A stretch of DNA of 7,614 bases from Candidatus Sulfopaludibacter sp. SbA3 (GTDB taxonomy: Bacteria > Acidobacteriota > Vicinamibacteria > Vicinamibacterales > UBA2999), in the NCBI GenBank assembly GCA_945866285.1, contig CAMBHC010000119.1, positions 1 to 7,614 of the forward strand, read 5' to 3'. Below are positions 6,210 through 7,614 of the stretch, piece after piece. The notes beneath the pieces are model-generated. The model saw only the letters and a list, made by a program, of their open reading frames with translations, had not been told where the DNA came from and made no database searches. Every line of letters starts with the position of its first letter. The stretch's first letter is position 1. Position numbers and translations under genes: made by a program.

Positions 6210-7614
6210 ATGAGCAGACCGCGCCCGGCGTCGTTCCCTGCCCTGACGAGGCGACGATTCCTCGAACAACTTGGGGCTGTGGGTGGGACGTCCCTGGTGA
6301 TGAGCGCCATGTCGTCGTGGGACCTGATGGCGGGTTCGGCCGGGCAGCGGCCGGAACTGAGCGGCAAGCCGGCGAAGGCCAAGGTGCTGATCCTGGGCGG
6401 CGGTCTCTCGGGGCTGGTCTGCGGCTATGAACTCGGCAAGCTCGGCTACGACTACCAGGTGCTCGAGGCGCGCGACCGCGTCGGCGGACTGCAGTGGTCA
6501 GTGCGGCGAGGGTCGGAACACACGGAGCCCGGCGGCGATCGCCAGGTCTGCACGTTCGACGAGGGGCAATACGTCAACGTCGGCCCGTGGCGCATTCCGC
6601 ACTCGCACCACGGCATCCTGAACTACTGCAAGGAACTGGGCGTGCCGTTGCAGGTGTTCCTGAACGAATCAGACGAGTCATTCTTCTATTACGAAGGCAC
6701 CGCCGCCGGCGCGCTCGCGAACAAGAAGATCCGCATGCGCCAGGTCAAGGCCGACCTTGCCGGCCAGGTCAACGAACTGCTGATCAAGGCGATCGATCAG
6801 CAGAAGCTCGACACGCCGCTCACTGCGGACGATCAGAAGCGCCTCACCAACTACTTGATCGGCCAGGGCTACCTGGATTCCACGACGCGCACCTACAAGG
6901 CGTTCGCCAATCGCGGCGAAGGCGACCCCCATCAACTGGCCGCGCTGCTGCAGGCCGGCTTCGGCAATCGCCTGCGTTCGGTCCCGGCGATCGAAGGCAC
7001 GACCGCCGCGCCGATGTTCCAGCCGATCGGCGGCATGGACCAGATCTCGAAGGGCTTCCAGCGCGCGATGGGACCCAAGCGGATCACGTTCAACGCCGAG
7101 ATCCAGTCGGTGCACCAGGGCGACACCGGCGTCAAGGTCACGTACCTCAACACCAAGACCGGCAAGAAGGTCGAAACCTCCGCCGACTACGTGGTCGTCG
7201 CCATGCCCCTCAACCTCGTCGTCACTCTCGACATCAACGTCTCGAGCGAGTTGATGGAGGCCATGAAGGGCGTGAACTACAGCAACAGCGCCAAGGTCGG
7301 CCTGGCGATGAAGCGCCGGTTCTGGGAAGAAGACGAGGGCATCTTCGGCGGTCACTTGTACTCGAACCTGCCCATCGGCGAGTTCTCATATCCGTCGTAC
7401 GACTACTTCACCAAGAAGGGCGTGCTGCTCGGGCTGTACGCGAACGGTCCGGTCGGCACCCTGCTCGATCAGCCGATCGCCGCGCGCATCGAGCACGTGC
7501 TGACGCATGCGAGCAAGGTGCATCCGCAGATCCGCACCGAATTCGAGAGCGCGTACGCGGTGTGGTGGCGGAAGGTCAAGTACAACATGGGCGGCTACGC
7601 CAGCGGCCGCAACG
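6210..7614 (+). CDS. Tat-exported FAD-dependent amine oxidase, L-amino-acid-oxidase-like (3' end beyond window)
   Basis: The frame is open from the ATG at 6210 to the window edge, giving 468 complete codons without a stop. The product is a flavoprotein of the amine oxidase family, which oxidises amines or amino acids to imines that hydrolyse to aldehydes or keto acids, with H2O2 as by-product when O2 is the acceptor. The N-terminus carries a Tat signal, T-R14-R15-R16-F-L-E, followed by a modest hydrophobic stretch (about 21-34), predicting a periplasmic or surface enzyme. The dinucleotide-binding motif is VLILGGGLSGLVCGYEL (59-75), with the ribose-binding acid E86 and the DRVGG finger (89-93). 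VGPWRIPHSH (124-133) matches the GPMRxP segment of L-amino acid oxidases, where the Arg (R128 here) holds the substrate carboxylate. The C-terminal FAD motif and aromatic cage are not reached. It follows the Hsp70-like gene by 55 bp, possibly in the same operon or with its own promoter. The substrate is unknown. Confidence 0.88.
   Translation, partial: MSRPRPASFPALTRRRFLEQLGAVGGTSLVMSAMSSWDLMAGSAGQRPELSGKPAKAKVLILGGGLSGLVCGYELGKLGYDYQVLEARDRVGGLQWSVRRGSEHTEPGGDRQVCTFDEGQYVNVGPWRIPHSHHGILNYCKELGVPLQVFLNESDESFFYYEGTAAGALANKKIRMRQVKADLAGQVNELLIKAIDQQKLDTPLTADDQKRLTNYLIGQGYLDSTTRTYKAFANRGEGDPHQLAALLQAGFGNRLRSVPAIEGTTAAPMFQPIGGMDQISKGFQRAMGPKRITFNAEIQSVHQGDTGVKVTYLNTKTGKKVETSADYVVVAMPLNLVVTLDINVSSELMEAMKGVNYSNSAKVGLAMKRRFWEEDEGIFGGHLYSNLPIGEFSYPSYDYFTKKGVLLGLYANGPVGTLLDQPIAARIEHVLTHASKVHPQIRTEFESAYAVWWRKVKYNMGGYASGRN

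Overview
The window is strongly G+C-rich, with G/C at most third codon positions. It carries six protein-coding genes typical of a free-living, respiring bacterium. Three things hint at an Acidobacteriota-like (for example Vicinamibacteria) soil bacterium: the gene families, the mixture of Tat-exported oxidoreductases, and two kinds of G/C-run or palindromic intergenic repeat. This assignment is inference only, because no rRNA or phylogenetic marker is present.

Layout. Positions 184-1308 (+) encode a winged-helix protein of the YcaQ/AlkX-AlkZ DNA-glycosylase-like family, whose last ~18 residues are read from a G/C-run repeat. Positions 1390-2085 (-) encode a classical short-chain dehydrogenase/reductase (SDR), convergent with the first gene. 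The divergent gap 2086-2201 holds a strong composite palindrome. From there a + strand cluster runs to the window end: a small [2Fe-2S] subunit (2202-2675), its overlapping Tat-exported molybdopterin large subunit (2672-4837), a YegD-like Hsp70 ATPase without a substrate-binding domain (4856-6154), and a Tat-exported FAD-dependent amine / L-amino-acid oxidase (6210 to the window edge, incomplete).

How the genes may work together. The two molybdo-hydroxylase subunits form one enzyme of the isoquinoline 1-oxidoreductase / aldehyde oxidase type. Only the large subunit has a Tat signal, so the iron-sulfur subunit probably travels with it to the periplasm. The flavin oxidase also carries a Tat signal. 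An amine or amino-acid oxidase followed by an aldehyde/N-heterocycle oxidase could form a short periplasmic oxidation route, and the Hsp70-like ATPase between them could assist folding or assembly. That functional link is inference from gene order alone.

I saw no tRNA, rRNA, CRISPR array, transposase, phage gene or replication origin. The most unusual parts are the two repeat structures, the Hsp70-like gene embedded among exported redox enzymes, and two genes whose best -10-like box lies so close to the ATG that leaderless transcription is possible. Nothing here is clearly a new defence or mobile system.
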